Shown piece by piece: positions 26,023 through 34,752 of a stretch of DNA of 64,000 bases. A model generated the notes under the pieces. It saw only the letters and a program-made list of their open reading frames with translations, did not search any database and had not been told where the DNA came from. Made by a program: the position numbers and the translations under genes. Origin of the DNA: an uncultured Eubacteriales bacterium (GTDB taxonomy: Bacteria; Bacillota; Clostridia; Oscillospirales; Oscillospiraceae); the NCBI GenBank assembly GCA_900549405.1, contig URNZ01000002.1, positions 16,849 through 80,848 on the forward strand. Direction: 5' to 3'. The first letter of the stretch is position 1; every line of letters starts with the position of its first letter.

Positions 26023-26085
26023 GGGGCCACCTCCTCTTGAAAATCGTGATAAAATCAACCCCATTTTAACAGAATGGGGCGTGGA

Positions 26086-26736
26086 TTACAAGGCGGGGGA
26101 CCGACCAGACAGATTTTCCCGCCAGAGGACATAGAAGGTCACGTCTGCCTCCGGGTCGGTGAGGGGGATGTTCACCCGTCCGGGGTAGGCGGCGTTGCGG
26201 TTTAAGAAGTAGTCGGTGGTGAAGCAGGGGAGGGAGGAGGCCCGCACCAGCTCGTCGAACACCGACTCCTCCGTCTGCACCAGGAATTTGGAGGCGGGCA
26301 TCTTCTCCCGGCACAGGGCGTCCCAAAAGCCCAGCTGGGTGCGCAGAAGAAAGTTGAAGCCGTTGATGTCCCCAAAGGTCAGGCGCTCCCCCTGGGCCAG
26401 CTGGTGGTCTGACGGGACGCAGACGAACAGCCGCTCCCGCAGGAAGGGCCGGGCGGGGGCGTCCTGCGGCTGAAAGGGCAGCACGGCCACGTCGCAGCTG
26501 CCCTCGCGCCAGGCGGACAGCACCTCGTCATTCCGGCAGACGGCGGCGGAGACCGTCATGTGGGGCCACCTGGCGTTTAATCGGGGCAGCAGCTCCCACA
26601 GGGGGGCGGGGGCGCAGGAGCGGACGGCCAGGGTGTGCTGCCGGGCATCAAAGGCCCGGACCTCTGTCACGGCCCGCTCCGCCTCCTCCAGCAGCCGCCG
26701 GGCCTGCTCCGCGGCCACCTTGCCCGTCTCGTTGAG
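26086..26736 (-). pseudogene. LysR-family regulator remnant, DNA-binding domain deleted
   Basis: Only the effector-binding domain of a LysR regulator remains. Reading starts at the linker (LNETGKVAAEQARRLLEEAERAV, just inside 26736), which in intact LysR proteins follows the N-terminal helix-turn-helix at about residue 60. The sequence LAVRSCAPAPLWELLPRLNARWP begins the ligand domain, which is complete to the C-terminus. Upstream of 26736 the sequence turns directly into an aldo/keto reductase on the other strand. There is no HTH, promoter or ribosome site. The nominal first Met (26718) has no ribosome site of its own, so the piece is probably not made. Confidence 0.85.
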
Positions 26737-27470
26737 AGGTGGGCTATCGCAGCATCGACACCGCCCAGGCCTATTACAACGAGGCGGGCGTGGGCCAGGC
26801 CCTGAAGGAGAGCGGCCTGCCCCGGGAGGAGTTCTTCCTGACCACCAAGGTGTGGATCACCAACGCGGGCTATGACCAGGCCAAGGCGTCCATCCAGCAG
26901 TCCATGGACAAGCTGGGCACCGACTATCTGGATCTGCTGCTCATCCACCAGCCCTTCGGGGACTACTATGGCACCTATCGGGCCATGGAGGAGCTGTATG
27001 ACCAGGGCAAGCTGCGGGCCATCGGCGTGTCCAACTTCGGCCCGGACCGCTATCTGGATATCCAGCACTTTGCCCGCATCAAGCCCGCCGTGAACCAGAT
27101 CGAGACCCACGTGTTCCAGCAGCAGAAAATTGCCCGGGAGTATCTGAAGAAATACGGCTGCCAGGTCGAGTCCTGGGGCCCCTTTGCCGAGGGCCGGAAG
27201 GACATGTTCACCAACCCCGTCCTCACCGCCATCGGCCGGAAGTACGGCAAGACCGCCGCCCAGACCGCCCTGCGTTTCCTGATGCAGAGCGACGTGGTGG
27301 TCATCCCCAAGTCCGTCCACAAGGACCGGATGCAGCAGAACTTTGATCTGTTCGACTTCACCCTGTCGGCGGAGGACATGGCGGCCATCCAGGCCCTGGA
27401 CGGCGGCGAGAGCCTGTTCTTCTCCCACTACGACCCCAAGACGGTGGAGTGGTTCATGTCTATCCTGTAA
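26736..27470 (+). pseudogene. Aldo/keto reductase remnant lacking N-terminus
   Basis: The reading begins EVGYRSIDTAQAYYNE, which in intact aldo/keto reductases is preceded by about 40-45 residues (first barrel strands and start codon). A stop codon (TGA, 26733-26735) lies directly before it, so no upstream start exists in frame. The catalytic Asp and Tyr (IDTAQAYYN), Lys (TTKVWI) and His (LLIHQP) are all present, and the rest to 27470 is intact, about 244 residues. It resembles the 2,5-diketo-D-gluconate reductase-type group. GTG 26739 could be a start but has no ribosome site. The gene abuts the truncated LysR remnant head to head. Confidence 0.85.
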
Positions 27471-27490
27471 ATTTCAGCTTGCAGTCAAAA

Positions 27491-27530
27491 AGACGAGGTC
27501 CCCCGTATGCAGCGGGAGACCTCGTTTTAC
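27491..27530. terminator. Bidirectional terminator
   Basis: Stem ACGAGGTC / GACCTCGT (27493-27500, 27518-27525) with T-runs on both strands. It ends the reductase remnant and the feo operon. Confidence 0.85.
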
Positions 27531-27532
27531 TG

Positions 27533-27679
27533 TCAGCGGCAGGAGCCGCCTTTTTTCTTTTTTTCGCCGCAGTGGCAGCAGTCGCCGCAGCAGCGGCCCT
27601 TTTTGGAGGTGGCTGTGCGGAAGGCGAAGACCAGCATCAGGCCCACTCCTCCGCCGATCAGGATGTCCCAGCCGTTCAT
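27533..27679 (-). CDS. FeoB-associated Cys-rich membrane protein
   Basis: Small protein of 48 residues. One N-terminal membrane helix (WDILIGGGVGLMLVFAF) is followed by a basic, cysteine-rich tail with CCGDCCHCG. It fits the FeoB-associated Cys-rich membrane protein family (PF12669), found after feoB in many Firmicutes and thought to take the place of FeoC. The start overlaps the feoB stop by 4 bp (ATGA), so it is translated together with the transporter. The cysteines could bind iron or a cluster; this is not shown by the sequence. Confidence 0.85.
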   Translation of the reverse strand: MNGWDILIGGGVGLMLVFAFRTATSKKGRCCGDCCHCGEKKKKGGSCR

Positions 27680-30024
27680 AGGCCCACCCCCAGCAGCAGA
27701 CCGACCAGGTGGACGATGGAGGCGGCGACCCAGGCCAGAGCGCACTGCCACACCACCACGGCCACGGCCCAGCGGGTCCCCAGCTCCCGCTTGATGGAGG
27801 CGATGGCGGCCACGCAGGGGGTGTACAGCAGACTGAACACCAGCAGGCAGGCGGCGGCCAGAGGGCTGAGGGCGGCGGTGATGCTGCCGCCGAAGAGCAC
27901 CTCCAGGGTGGAGACCACGCTCTCCTTGGCCATCACGCCGCAGATAAGGGCGGTGCAGATGCGCCAGTCCCCCAGGCCCAGGGGGGCAAACAGGGGGGCG
28001 ATGGCCCCGGAGACCACGGCCAGGATGCTGTGGGCGGAGTCAGAGACCATGTTCAGGTGCAGGTCAAAGCTCTGCAGGAACCACACCGCTACCGTGGCGA
28101 TGAGGATGATGGAGAAGGCCCGCTGCAAAAAGTCCTTGGCCTTTTCCCACAGCAGCTGGGTCACGTTTTTCAGCCCGGGCAGGCGATAGTTGGGCAGCTC
28201 CATGACAAAGGGGATGGGCTCGCCCCGGAACAGGGTCTCTTTATAGACCAGGGCGGCCAGGATGCCGATGAGGATGCCCAGGATGTACAGCCCCGCCATG
28301 ATCAGTCCGCCCCGGCCGGGGAAAAAGGCGCTGACGAAAAAGGCATAGATGGGCAGCTTGGCGGTGCAGCTCATAAAGGGGGTGAGGAGGATGGTCATCT
28401 TCCGGTCCCGCTCGCTGGTGAGGGTGCGGGTGGACATCACCGCCGGGACGGTGCAGCCAAAGCCGATGAGCATGGGCACGATGCTCTTGCCCGACAGGCC
28501 GATCTTCCGCAGCAGTTTGTCCATGACAAAGGCCACCCGGGCGATATAGCCGCTGTCCTCCATCATGGACAGGAAGAAGAACAGGGTGACGATGATGGGC
28601 AGAAATCTGAGCACGCTGCCCACACCGGTGAAGATGCCGTCGATGACCAGGCTGTGGATGGCCGGATTCACATGGACGGCGGTGAGCCAGGCGTCCGCCG
28701 CTGCGGACAGACGGTCTATGCCCGTCGCCAGCAGGTCCTGGAGCCAGGCTCCCACTACGTTGAAGGTGAGATAGAACACCAGGACCATGATGCCCAGAAA
28801 ACAGGGGATGGCGGTGTATTTTCCGGTGAGCACCTGGTCAATGCGTTCGCTGCGCAGCCGCTCCCGGCTCTCACGGGGCTTGACCACCGTCTGTTCGCAC
28901 AGGCGCTCGATGAATTCAAAGCGCATATCGGCGATGGCGGCGCTGCGGTCCAGGCCCCGCTCGGTCTCCATCTGCTGGACGATGTGCTCCAGCAGCTCCA
29001 GCTCGTTCTGGTCCAGGTGCAGCTGCTTTAAGATCAGGGGGTCGCCCTCGATGGCCTTGGTGGCGGCAAAGCGCCCGGGCAGCCCCGCCGCCTGGGCGTG
29101 GTCCTCGATGAGGTGGATGACGGCGTGGATGCACCGGTGGACGGCTCCGCCGTGGTCCTCCTTGCCGCAAAAGTCCTGCTTCAGGGGCTGCTCCTGATAT
29201 TTGGCGATGTGGATGGCGTGCTGCACCAGCTCGTCCACCCCCTCGTTCTTGGCCGCCGAGATGGGGATGACGGGGATGCCCAGCATGGCCTCCATGGCGT
29301 TCACGTCGATAAAGCCCTGGTTGCCCACCACCTCGTCCATCATGTTCAGGGCCAGCACCATGGGCACGTCCATCTCCAGCAACTGCATAGTGAGATACAG
29401 GTTGCGCTGGATGTTGGTGGCGTCCACGATGTTGATGATGGCCCGGGGCTTCTCCTCCAGCACAAAGTTCCGGGAGACGATCTCCTCGCTGCTGTAGGGG
29501 GACATGGAATAGATGCCCGGCAGGTCGGTGACCAGGGTGTTGGGATGGCCCAGGATGGACCCGTCCTTCCGGTCCACCGTCACGCCTGGGAAGTTGCCCA
29601 CATGCTGCCGGGCGCCGGTGAGCTGGTTGAACAGCGTGGTCTTGCCGCAGTTTTGGTTGCCCACAAGGGCATAGGTGAGGGTCACGTCGTCGGGCAGGGG
29701 GTGCTCCTCCGCCTTGTCGTGGGACCAGCCGTTCTCGCCCAGGCCGGGGTGGGTCCGGTCCGGGGCACGGTCCGTCCCCTGGTGGCTGCGGGTGCGGTGC
29801 TGGATGGGATCTACGGCGATCTGCTCCGCCTCGGACAGGCGGAGGGTCAGCTCATAGCCGTGGATCTGCAGCTCCATGGGGTCGCCCATGGGGGCCAGCT
29901 TGACCACCGTCACCTCCGCCCCGGGCACCATGCCCATGTCCAAAAAGTGCTGGCGCAGGGCGCCGTCGCCCCCCACCTGTCGGATCACGGCGCTTTTTCC
30001 AACGCCTAATTCTCGTAATGTCAT
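27676..30024 (-). CDS. feoB: Ferrous iron transporter FeoB with fused FeoA domain
   Basis: Fusion protein of 782 residues. Residues 1-72 form a FeoA-type SH3-like domain (TLRELGVGKSAVI...HFLDMGMVPGAEV...ELTLRLSEAEQI). After a His-rich linker (73-112), the cytosolic G-protein domain has G1 GNQNCGKTT (122-130), G2 around NFPGVTVDRK and G3 DLPGIYSM. The membrane domain follows from about 410, with two gate motifs (GFGCTVPAVMSTRT and the MSCTAKLPIYAFFV segment). It imports Fe2+ driven or gated by GTP hydrolysis. ATG 30024 has GGAGCAG upstream. The next gene is the Cys-rich partner protein. Confidence 0.96.
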   Translation of the reverse strand: MTLRELGVGKSAVIRQVGGDGALRQHFLDMGMVPGAEVTVVKLAPMGDPMELQIHGYELTLRLSEAEQIAVDPIQHRTRSHQGTDRAPDRTHPGLGENGWSHDKAEEHPLPDDVTLTYALVGNQNCGKTTLFNQLTGARQHVGNFPGVTVDRKDGSILGHPNTLVTDLPGIYSMSPYSSEEIVSRNFVLEEKPRAIINIVDATNIQRNLYLTMQLLEMDVPMVLALNMMDEVVGNQGFIDVNAMEAMLGIPVIPISAAKNEGVDELVQHAIHIAKYQEQPLKQDFCGKEDHGGAVHRCIHAVIHLIEDHAQAAGLPGRFAATKAIEGDPLILKQLHLDQNELELLEHIVQQMETERGLDRSAAIADMRFEFIERLCEQTVVKPRESRERLRSERIDQVLTGKYTAIPCFLGIMVLVFYLTFNVVGAWLQDLLATGIDRLSAAADAWLTAVHVNPAIHSLVIDGIFTGVGSVLRFLPIIVTLFFFLSMMEDSGYIARVAFVMDKLLRKIGLSGKSIVPMLIGFGCTVPAVMSTRTLTSERDRKMTILLTPFMSCTAKLPIYAFFVSAFFPGRGGLIMAGLYILGILIGILAALVYKETLFRGEPIPFVMELPNYRLPGLKNVTQLLWEKAKDFLQRAFSIILIATVAVWFLQSFDLHLNMVSDSAHSILAVVSGAIAPLFAPLGLGDWRICTALICGVMAKESVVSTLEVLFGGSITAALSPLAAACLLVFSLLYTPCVAAIASIKRELGTRWAVAVVVWQCALAWVAASIVHLVGLLLGVGL

Positions 30025-30115
30025 GGCATCTGCTCCCTTGCTGTGAAATGCTTTCTTCCTTGTTTTTGGCAGTTACTTGAAACTCCCCTCCCCAGAAGAG
30101 CCACAAGTTAGAATC

Positions 30116-30144
30116 AGTATAGTGGAGCGGCATAAAAAAGTCAA
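30116..30144 (-). promoter_or_regulatory. feo operon promoter
   Basis: On the minus strand, TTGACT (30139-30144), a 17-bp spacer and TATACT (30116-30121). No clear Fur or DtxR box was recognised by eye. Confidence 0.8.
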
Positions 30145-30161
30145 TTCAAGGGCTTTTTTGA

Positions 30162-30190
30162 TTGTGGTCCCGGCTCAAATGGGCTATGAT
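30162..30190 (+). promoter_or_regulatory. Promoter of the aldehyde dehydrogenase gene
   Basis: TTGTGG, a 17-bp spacer and TATGAT, 37 bp before the GTG start. Confidence 0.7.
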
Positions 30191-30226
30191 AAGGCATAAG
30201 AACAACGCAGGAGAGGAGATGATCCC

Positions 30227-31591
30227 GTGGATCTGTCAGATCTGGTGCAGAAACAGAAAGCCTGGTTCCAGACGGGGGCCACCCAGAGCCTGGAGGCCCG
30301 TCAGACGGCCCTGAAGGCCCTGTATGAGACGGTGAAGAATATGGAGGGGGACGTCGCCCGGGCGCTGGAGCGGGACCTGGGCAAGGCCCCATGCGAGAGC
30401 TATCTGTGCGAGACGGGGCTGGTCCTCCACGAAATTCGCTATCACCTGGCCCATGTGAAAGGCTGGATGCGGTCCCGGCCAGGACCGACGCCCTGGCTCC
30501 ACTTCCCCGCCCACAGCGAGGTGCGGCCCCGGCCTCTGGGGGTGTCCCTCATCATCAGCCCGTGGAACTATCCCTTCCACCTGTGTCTCATGCCACTTAT
30601 CGGGGCGCTGTCGGCGGGGTGCTGCGCGGTGGTCAAGCCGTCGGAGTACGCCCCGGCCACGGCGGAGGTGGTGGAGCAGGTGCTGAAGCGGGCCCTGCCC
30701 CAGGAGCAGGCGGCGGTGGTCCAGGGGGGCCGGGAGGAGACGGAAAAACTGCTGGAGCAGCCCTTTGACCACATCTTCTTCACCGGCTCCCAGGCGGTGG
30801 GCAAGGCGGTGATGGCGGCGGCAGCCAAAAACCTCACCCCCGTCACCCTGGAGCTGGGGGGCAAAAGCCCGGTGATCTTGGACCACACCGCCGACCTGAA
30901 GACGGCGGCCCGGCGCATTGCCTTCGGCAAAGTCTTGAATGCGGGCCAGACCTGCGTGGCCCCGGACTATCTGCTGCTGGAGCAGGGGCTGCAAGAGAAG
31001 TTCCTGGCCCACTACCGGGCGGCCCTGGAGGACTTTTTCCCCGGCGGGAATCTAAGCCAGATGGCCCGCATCGTTTCCCGGCGGCATTTTGCGGAGAAAA
31101 AGGCCCTGCTGGCCGGACAGAACGCCGCCATCGGCGGGGGGTGGGACGAGGAGACGGGGAAGATATCCCCCACGGTGCTGGTGGATGTTGACCCGGCCTC
31201 CCCGGTGATGCAGGAGGAGATCTTCGCCCCCATCCTGCCGGTGATCCCCTGGCGGACGCTGGACGAAGCCATCGCCTTTGTGCAGGCGCGTCCCCGGCCC
31301 CTGGCCCTCTACCTGTTCACCAGGGACAAGAGGGCGGAGCGCCGGGTGCTGGAGGAGTGCGACTTTGGCGGCGGCTGCGTCAACGACACCATTATCCATC
31401 TGGCCTCTCCCGGTCTGCCCTTCGGCGGCGTGGGCCCCTCCGGCATGGGGCAGTATCACGGGAAGTACAGCTTCGACGCTTTCAGCCATTTCCAGGCCAT
31501 CGTCCACCGGGGGAACCGGCCCCATATCCCGGTGCGGGACCTGCCCTATACGAAAGAAAAGGAGCGGCTGGCCCGGTGGCTGCTGAAATAA
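30227..31591 (+). CDS. NAD(P)-dependent aldehyde dehydrogenase, class-3 type
   Basis: Short-form aldehyde dehydrogenase of 454 residues, similar to class-3/fatty-aldehyde enzymes (YwdH, AlkH). Visible features are ISPWNYPFHLCLMPLIGALSAGC (cofactor site), VKPSEYAPATA, FTGSQAVGKAVMAAAAKNLTPVTLELGGKSPVI with the catalytic Glu, and the nucleophile Cys in NAGQTCVAPDYLL. C-terminal SPGLPFGGVGPSGMGQYHGKYSFDAFSH is the class-3 signature. The start is GTG 30227 with GAGAGGAGA upstream. It is monocistronic. The natural aldehyde is unknown; medium or long chain is usual. Confidence 0.93.
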   Translation: MDLSDLVQKQKAWFQTGATQSLEARQTALKALYETVKNMEGDVARALERDLGKAPCESYLCETGLVLHEIRYHLAHVKGWMRSRPGPTPWLHFPAHSEVRPRPLGVSLIISPWNYPFHLCLMPLIGALSAGCCAVVKPSEYAPATAEVVEQVLKRALPQEQAAVVQGGREETEKLLEQPFDHIFFTGSQAVGKAVMAAAAKNLTPVTLELGGKSPVILDHTADLKTAARRIAFGKVLNAGQTCVAPDYLLLEQGLQEKFLAHYRAALEDFFPGGNLSQMARIVSRRHFAEKKALLAGQNAAIGGGWDEETGKISPTVLVDVDPASPVMQEEIFAPILPVIPWRTLDEAIAFVQARPRPLALYLFTRDKRAERRVLEECDFGGGCVNDTIIHLASPGLPFGGVGPSGMGQYHGKYSFDAFSHFQAIVHRGNRPHIPVRDLPYTKEKERLARWLLK

Positions 31592-31595
31592 AAAT

Positions 31596-31640
31596 ACCGC
31601 CCGCCCCATCGATTCACAAATGAGGCGGGCGGTGTGTCGT
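31596..31640. terminator. Bidirectional terminator
   Basis: Stem ACCGCCCGCC / GGCGGGCGGT (31596-31605, 31624-31633) between converging genes, with T-rich sequence on both sides. Confidence 0.82.
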
Positions 31641-31646
31641 TTTCAA

Positions 31647-32822
31647 TCAGAGCAGCTCCTCCGCCAGCTGGGTGAGCTGCCGGCGGCTGTCTTCGTTCAG
31701 GGCGCTGCGGATGGTGACGGCGGTGGGGCAGAGGGTGATGTTCTTCATCTCCTCCAGCCTGGCCCGCATGAGCCGGGCGGCGGTGGGGGCCCAGGAGCCG
31801 TTCTCCATCAGGCCGACCTTGCGGCCCTGGAAGTTTTTCGCCTTCAGGTGGTTCAGCAGCTCCTCCACCGGGGGGAACAGGCCGCCGTCATAGGTGATCC
31901 CGGCCAGCACCAGCTTGCCGCAGTAGAAGGCCTGGGTCAGGGCGTCGGACACATGGGTGGCGGTGAGGTCGCAGGTGGTCACGGCCACGCCCCGCTCGGT
32001 CAGGATGTCGGCCAGGGCCAGGGCGGCCTGCTGGGTGTGGCCATAGATGGAGGCATAGGCCACCAGCACCCGGTCTGGCTCCTCCGGGCGATAGCTGGAC
32101 CACAGGTCGTAGAGCTCCAGGCAGCGGCTGATCTCCTGGGTGAGCACCGGGCCGTGGAGGGGAAGAATGGCCTCCACCGGCAGGGGGGAGAGCTTTTTCA
32201 GCAGGGCCTGGACCTGAGCGCCGTATTTGCCCACGATGTTCAGGTAATACCGCCGGGCCTGGGGTGCCCAGGGGTCCTTCTCGGTGAGAGACAGCGCCCC
32301 AAAGCGGCCAAAGGCGTCGGCGGAGAAGAGCAGCTTTTCGCTCTCCTCATAGGTCACCATCACCTCGGGCCAGTGGACCATGGGGGCCAGGAAAAAGCGC
32401 AGCCGGTGGCTGCCCAACTCCAGCACATCCCCCTCGCCCACGGTGACCAGGCGCTGGTCCGGGGCGGCATCGGGGCCGAAGAACTGGCGCAGCATGACAA
32501 AGGTCTTGGCGTTGCCCACCAGCTTCATCTCCGGGTAGAGGGCGGCCAGGCGGGCGATGTTGGCGGCGTGGTCAGGCTCCATGTGGGAGATGATGAGATA
32601 GTCCGGGGTGCGGCCGTCCAGGGCATAGTCCAGGTTCTCCAGCCAGGCCTCGGTGACGCGGGCGTCCACCGTGTCCATCACGGCGATCTTCTGGTCGGTG
32701 ATGACATAGGAGTTATAGCTCACGCCGATGGGCCGGACGGGGTACTGCCCCTCGAACAGGGCGAGATCCGGGTCGTCCACGCCCACATAGGTCACCGCGT
32801 CGGTGACAGGATAAGCGTTCAT
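31647..32822 (-). CDS. Flavodiiron protein (FprA family A-type flavoprotein)
   Basis: Oxygen- and/or NO-reducing flavodiiron protein of 391 residues. The N-terminal metallo-beta-lactamase-like domain has all six di-iron ligands: His80, Glu82 and Asp84 (SHMEPDH), His150, Asp169 (FSADAFG) and His223 (LPLHGP). The C-terminal flavodoxin domain begins about residue 250 (RVLVAYASIYGHTQQAALAL) and binds FMN. Such proteins protect anaerobes by reducing O2 to water. ATG 32822 (MNAYPVTDAV) has GAGGAC upstream; the open frame extends 42 codons further without a site. Monocistronic, divergent from the flavodoxin-cupin operon. Confidence 0.95.
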   Translation of the reverse strand: MNAYPVTDAVTYVGVDDPDLALFEGQYPVRPIGVSYNSYVITDQKIAVMDTVDARVTEAWLENLDYALDGRTPDYLIISHMEPDHAANIARLAALYPEMKLVGNAKTFVMLRQFFGPDAAPDQRLVTVGEGDVLELGSHRLRFFLAPMVHWPEVMVTYEESEKLLFSADAFGRFGALSLTEKDPWAPQARRYYLNIVGKYGAQVQALLKKLSPLPVEAILPLHGPVLTQEISRCLELYDLWSSYRPEEPDRVLVAYASIYGHTQQAALALADILTERGVAVTTCDLTATHVSDALTQAFYCGKLVLAGITYDGGLFPPVEELLNHLKAKNFQGRKVGLMENGSWAPTAARLMRARLEEMKNITLCPTAVTIRSALNEDSRRQLTQLAEELL

Positions 32823-32907
32823 AAAAATGTCCTCCTCAAGCGCAGATTGGGAAAGGATATTTGGGTGAAAACACAGCGGCTCCGCCAAAAGGGGAGCCAT
32901 TGGGCAT

Positions 32908-32936
32908 AGTATAGCAGGGGCGGGGAGCCAGTGCAA
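32908..32936 (-). promoter_or_regulatory. Flavodiiron gene promoter
   Basis: On the minus strand, TTGCAC (32931-32936), a 17-bp spacer and TATACT (32908-32913). Confidence 0.78.
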
Positions 32937-33045
32937 GAGATAATTCATAAGACCGAAAAGAATGCAGGAAAAAGACGGGGAGACGTTAAAAAATACAGCG
33001 GAGACTTTGCAAGTAAAAGTGCCGCCGGTTTGTGCAAAATGTCTC

Positions 33046-33076
33046 TTGACTTAAAGTTGACTTTAACTAGTATGAT
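33046..33076 (+). promoter_or_regulatory. MerR-family (AdhR/NmlR-type) promoter and operator
   Basis: TTGACT and TATGAT are separated by 19 bp, the overlong spacer typical of MerR-activated promoters. The spacer region holds CTTAAAG-TTGA-CTTTAAC (33050-33067), one base from the CTTAAAG-N4-CTTTAAG operator described for B. subtilis AdhR, an aldehyde-responsive MerR regulator. No merR-type gene lies in this window, so the activator must be elsewhere. Confidence 0.85.
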
Positions 33077-33135
33077 AGGAGTATCAAAAAAGCCGCGTCG
33101 TCAGGCGCGGCGTGAGCAGAGAGGAGCAAGGACAT

Positions 33136-33645
33136 ATGGCGGCACTGATCGCGTTTTATTCCCGGGCGGACGAGAACTATTTCGGCGGCGACCTGCGCTA
33201 TATCAAGGTGGGCAACACCCAGCGGGCGGCGGAGATGATCCAGGAGGCCGTGGGCGGGGAGCTGTTCCAGATCCGGCAGCAGGAGCCCTATTCCGCCGAC
33301 TATCGCACCTGCGTGGACCAGGCCAGACGGGACTGGCAGGAGAAGGCCCGGCCCGCCCTGGCGGCCTTTCCCGAAAGCCTGGAGGGCTATGACGACATCT
33401 ATCTGGGCTATCCCAACTACTGCGGGGACATGCCCATGGCGGTGTATACGTTTCTGGAGCACTTTGACTGGTCCGGCAAGCGCATCCACCCCTTCTGCAC
33501 CCACGAGGGCAGCGGCATGAGCGGCACCGAGGGCAAGATCGCCCAGACCTGCCCCGGGGCGACGGTGTGCAAGGGCCTGGCCATCCACGGCTCCCACATC
33601 GAGGACAGCCGCAAGACCATCCAGAGCTGGGCCGCGGGCAAATAA
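33136..33645 (+). CDS. Flavodoxin family protein
   Basis: Flavodoxin-like protein of 169 residues. The N-terminus LIAFYSRADENYFGGDLRYIKVGNTQRAAEMI carries the FMN phosphate-binding loop in the variant form seen in AdhR-regulon flavodoxins. GYDDIYLGYPNYCGDMPMAVYTFLEHFDWSGK and PFCTHEGSGMSGTEGKI are family blocks. It is probably an FMN electron carrier or small reductase. ATG 33136 is chosen because the upstream in-frame start lacks a ribosome site, while GAGGAGCAAGG precedes this one. It is the first gene after the MerR-type promoter, with the cupin gene 40 bp downstream. Confidence 0.9.
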   Translation: MAALIAFYSRADENYFGGDLRYIKVGNTQRAAEMIQEAVGGELFQIRQQEPYSADYRTCVDQARRDWQEKARPALAAFPESLEGYDDIYLGYPNYCGDMPMAVYTFLEHFDWSGKRIHPFCTHEGSGMSGTEGKIAQTCPGATVCKGLAIHGSHIEDSRKTIQSWAAGK

Positions 33646-33685
33646 AAAACCAAAAAGCAAGATAGAAAGCACGGAGGTAAGCGTT

Positions 33686-34123
33686 ATGAAAATTCAGGAC
33701 AAGCAGAGCTTTGAGCAGCAGAATATGTTCGGCACCGGCACGGCCAACACCGCCTATGCCCAGTTTTTCATCGGGGATTCCTTCCTGAACCCCCTCACCG
33801 ACCCCAAGGGCGGCCTGTTCGCCGCCAACGTGACCTTTGAGCCCGGCTGCCGCAACAACTGGCACATCCACCACGCGACAAAAGGCGGCGGCCAGCTGCT
33901 GCTGTGTACCGCCGGCGAGGGCTGGTATCAGGAGGAGGGCAAGCCCGCCGTCAGCCTGAAGCCGGGCAGCGTCATCATGATCCCCGCCAACGTGAAGCAC
34001 TGGCACGGGGCCAAGGCGGACAGCTGGTTCAGCCACATCGCCGTGGAGGTCCCCGGTGAGGACTGCAAAAACGAGTGGTGTGAGCCTGTCAGCGACGAGG
34101 AGTATGGCAAGCTGGAGGGCTGA
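33686..34123 (+). CDS. Cupin domain protein
   Basis: Single-domain cupin of 145 residues. Motif 1 is NNWHIHHATKGGGQLLLCTAGEGWYQ with metal-ligand histidines, and motif 2 is PGSVIMIPANVKHWHGAK. The fold binds a divalent metal. Related proteins sit beside carboxymuconolactone decarboxylases, flavodoxins and aldo/keto reductases in AdhR-type regulons. The actual reaction is unknown. ACGGAGGTAAG precedes the ATG. It is the second and last gene of the operon, followed by a strong terminator. Confidence 0.9.
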   Translation: MKIQDKQSFEQQNMFGTGTANTAYAQFFIGDSFLNPLTDPKGGLFAANVTFEPGCRNNWHIHHATKGGGQLLLCTAGEGWYQEEGKPAVSLKPGSVIMIPANVKHWHGAKADSWFSHIAVEVPGEDCKNEWCEPVSDEEYGKLEG

Positions 34124-34155
34124 GACCCGGTCTGACAACTTAAATCGATAAAAAG

Positions 34156-34200
34156 GCCGCCCGCTGGAGGAAAATAAAACCTCCGGCGGGCGGCGTTTTT
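34156..34200 (+). terminator. Terminator of flavodoxin-cupin operon
   Basis: 15-bp stem GCCGCCCGCTGGAGG / CCTCCGGCGGGCGGC (34156-34170, 34180-34194) followed by a run of T. An A-run upstream makes it usable by the converging gene. Confidence 0.93.
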
Positions 34201-34214
34201 TGCGCGGAGAGCGC

Positions 34215-34721
34215 TTAGGACAGGCTTTGATACCAGGCCAGCACCGCCGCCAGGTTCTCCTCCCGCACCCGGTGGGCGCCATGGAACATCATGTCCAGCA
34301 TGTCCGCCTCGTCAGGGGTGGGGTCTTCTTTGGCGGCCAGTTTTTTTCCGGCGGTCTTGACCATGACGGTCATCATTAGTCGGTAAAGTCCCCGGAGCTT
34401 CTTCAGGTCGAAGTTGCCTTGCAGGGTGAACAGGGGGAGTTCGTCGGGGATGGCCGACTTTTGCCGGACCAGGTCCGTTTGAGTGCCCGTTCGGGCCATG
34501 CCCACGGCGCAGACGGCCCGGACCCGGTATTGTTTCGCGGCGGCGGGATAGCCCTGGACCTGGCCCGCCCGGACCCAGCCCAGATAGAGGGCCTCCGCCC
34601 CGGGGGAGAGGGACTGGTCTGCCTGAGACAGGGGGAAAGCGGGCAGGCCGGTGGTCTGGGACAGCAGGGCGGCATAGCGCTGGGTGCTGCCGGTGTTGGA
34701 GGTGTAGAGAATGGCGTCCAT
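34215..34721 (-). CDS. Flavodoxin-like domain protein (flavodoxin_5/HemG-like)
   Basis: Protein of 168 residues opening with AILYTSNTGSTQRYAALLSQ, a flavodoxin-type phosphate-binding loop. It continues with ALYLGWVRAGQVQGYPAAAKQY, the second flavin-contact region as in flavodoxin-domain proteins of the HemG-like group. The C-terminal third (LYRLMMTVMVKTAGKK and after) is helical and basic. It lies directly downstream of a TetR regulator on the same strand (49-bp gap), so the pair is probably an operon controlled by that repressor. Start ATG 34721 has AAAGGTCG upstream. Substrate unknown. Confidence 0.75.
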   Translation of the reverse strand: MDAILYTSNTGSTQRYAALLSQTTGLPAFPLSQADQSLSPGAEALYLGWVRAGQVQGYPAAAKQYRVRAVCAVGMARTGTQTDLVRQKSAIPDELPLFTLQGNFDLKKLRGLYRLMMTVMVKTAGKKLAAKEDPTPDEADMLDMMFHGAHRVREENLAAVLAWYQSLS

Positions 34722-34752
34722 TTTGATCGACCTTTCATTTTTATAGAGTGAT

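Noticed and set aside
30025..30226. Fur box in the feoB upstream region
   Set aside because: Short inverted bits such as AGTTACTTGAAACT are seen, but no convincing Fur or DtxR consensus, so no operator was called.
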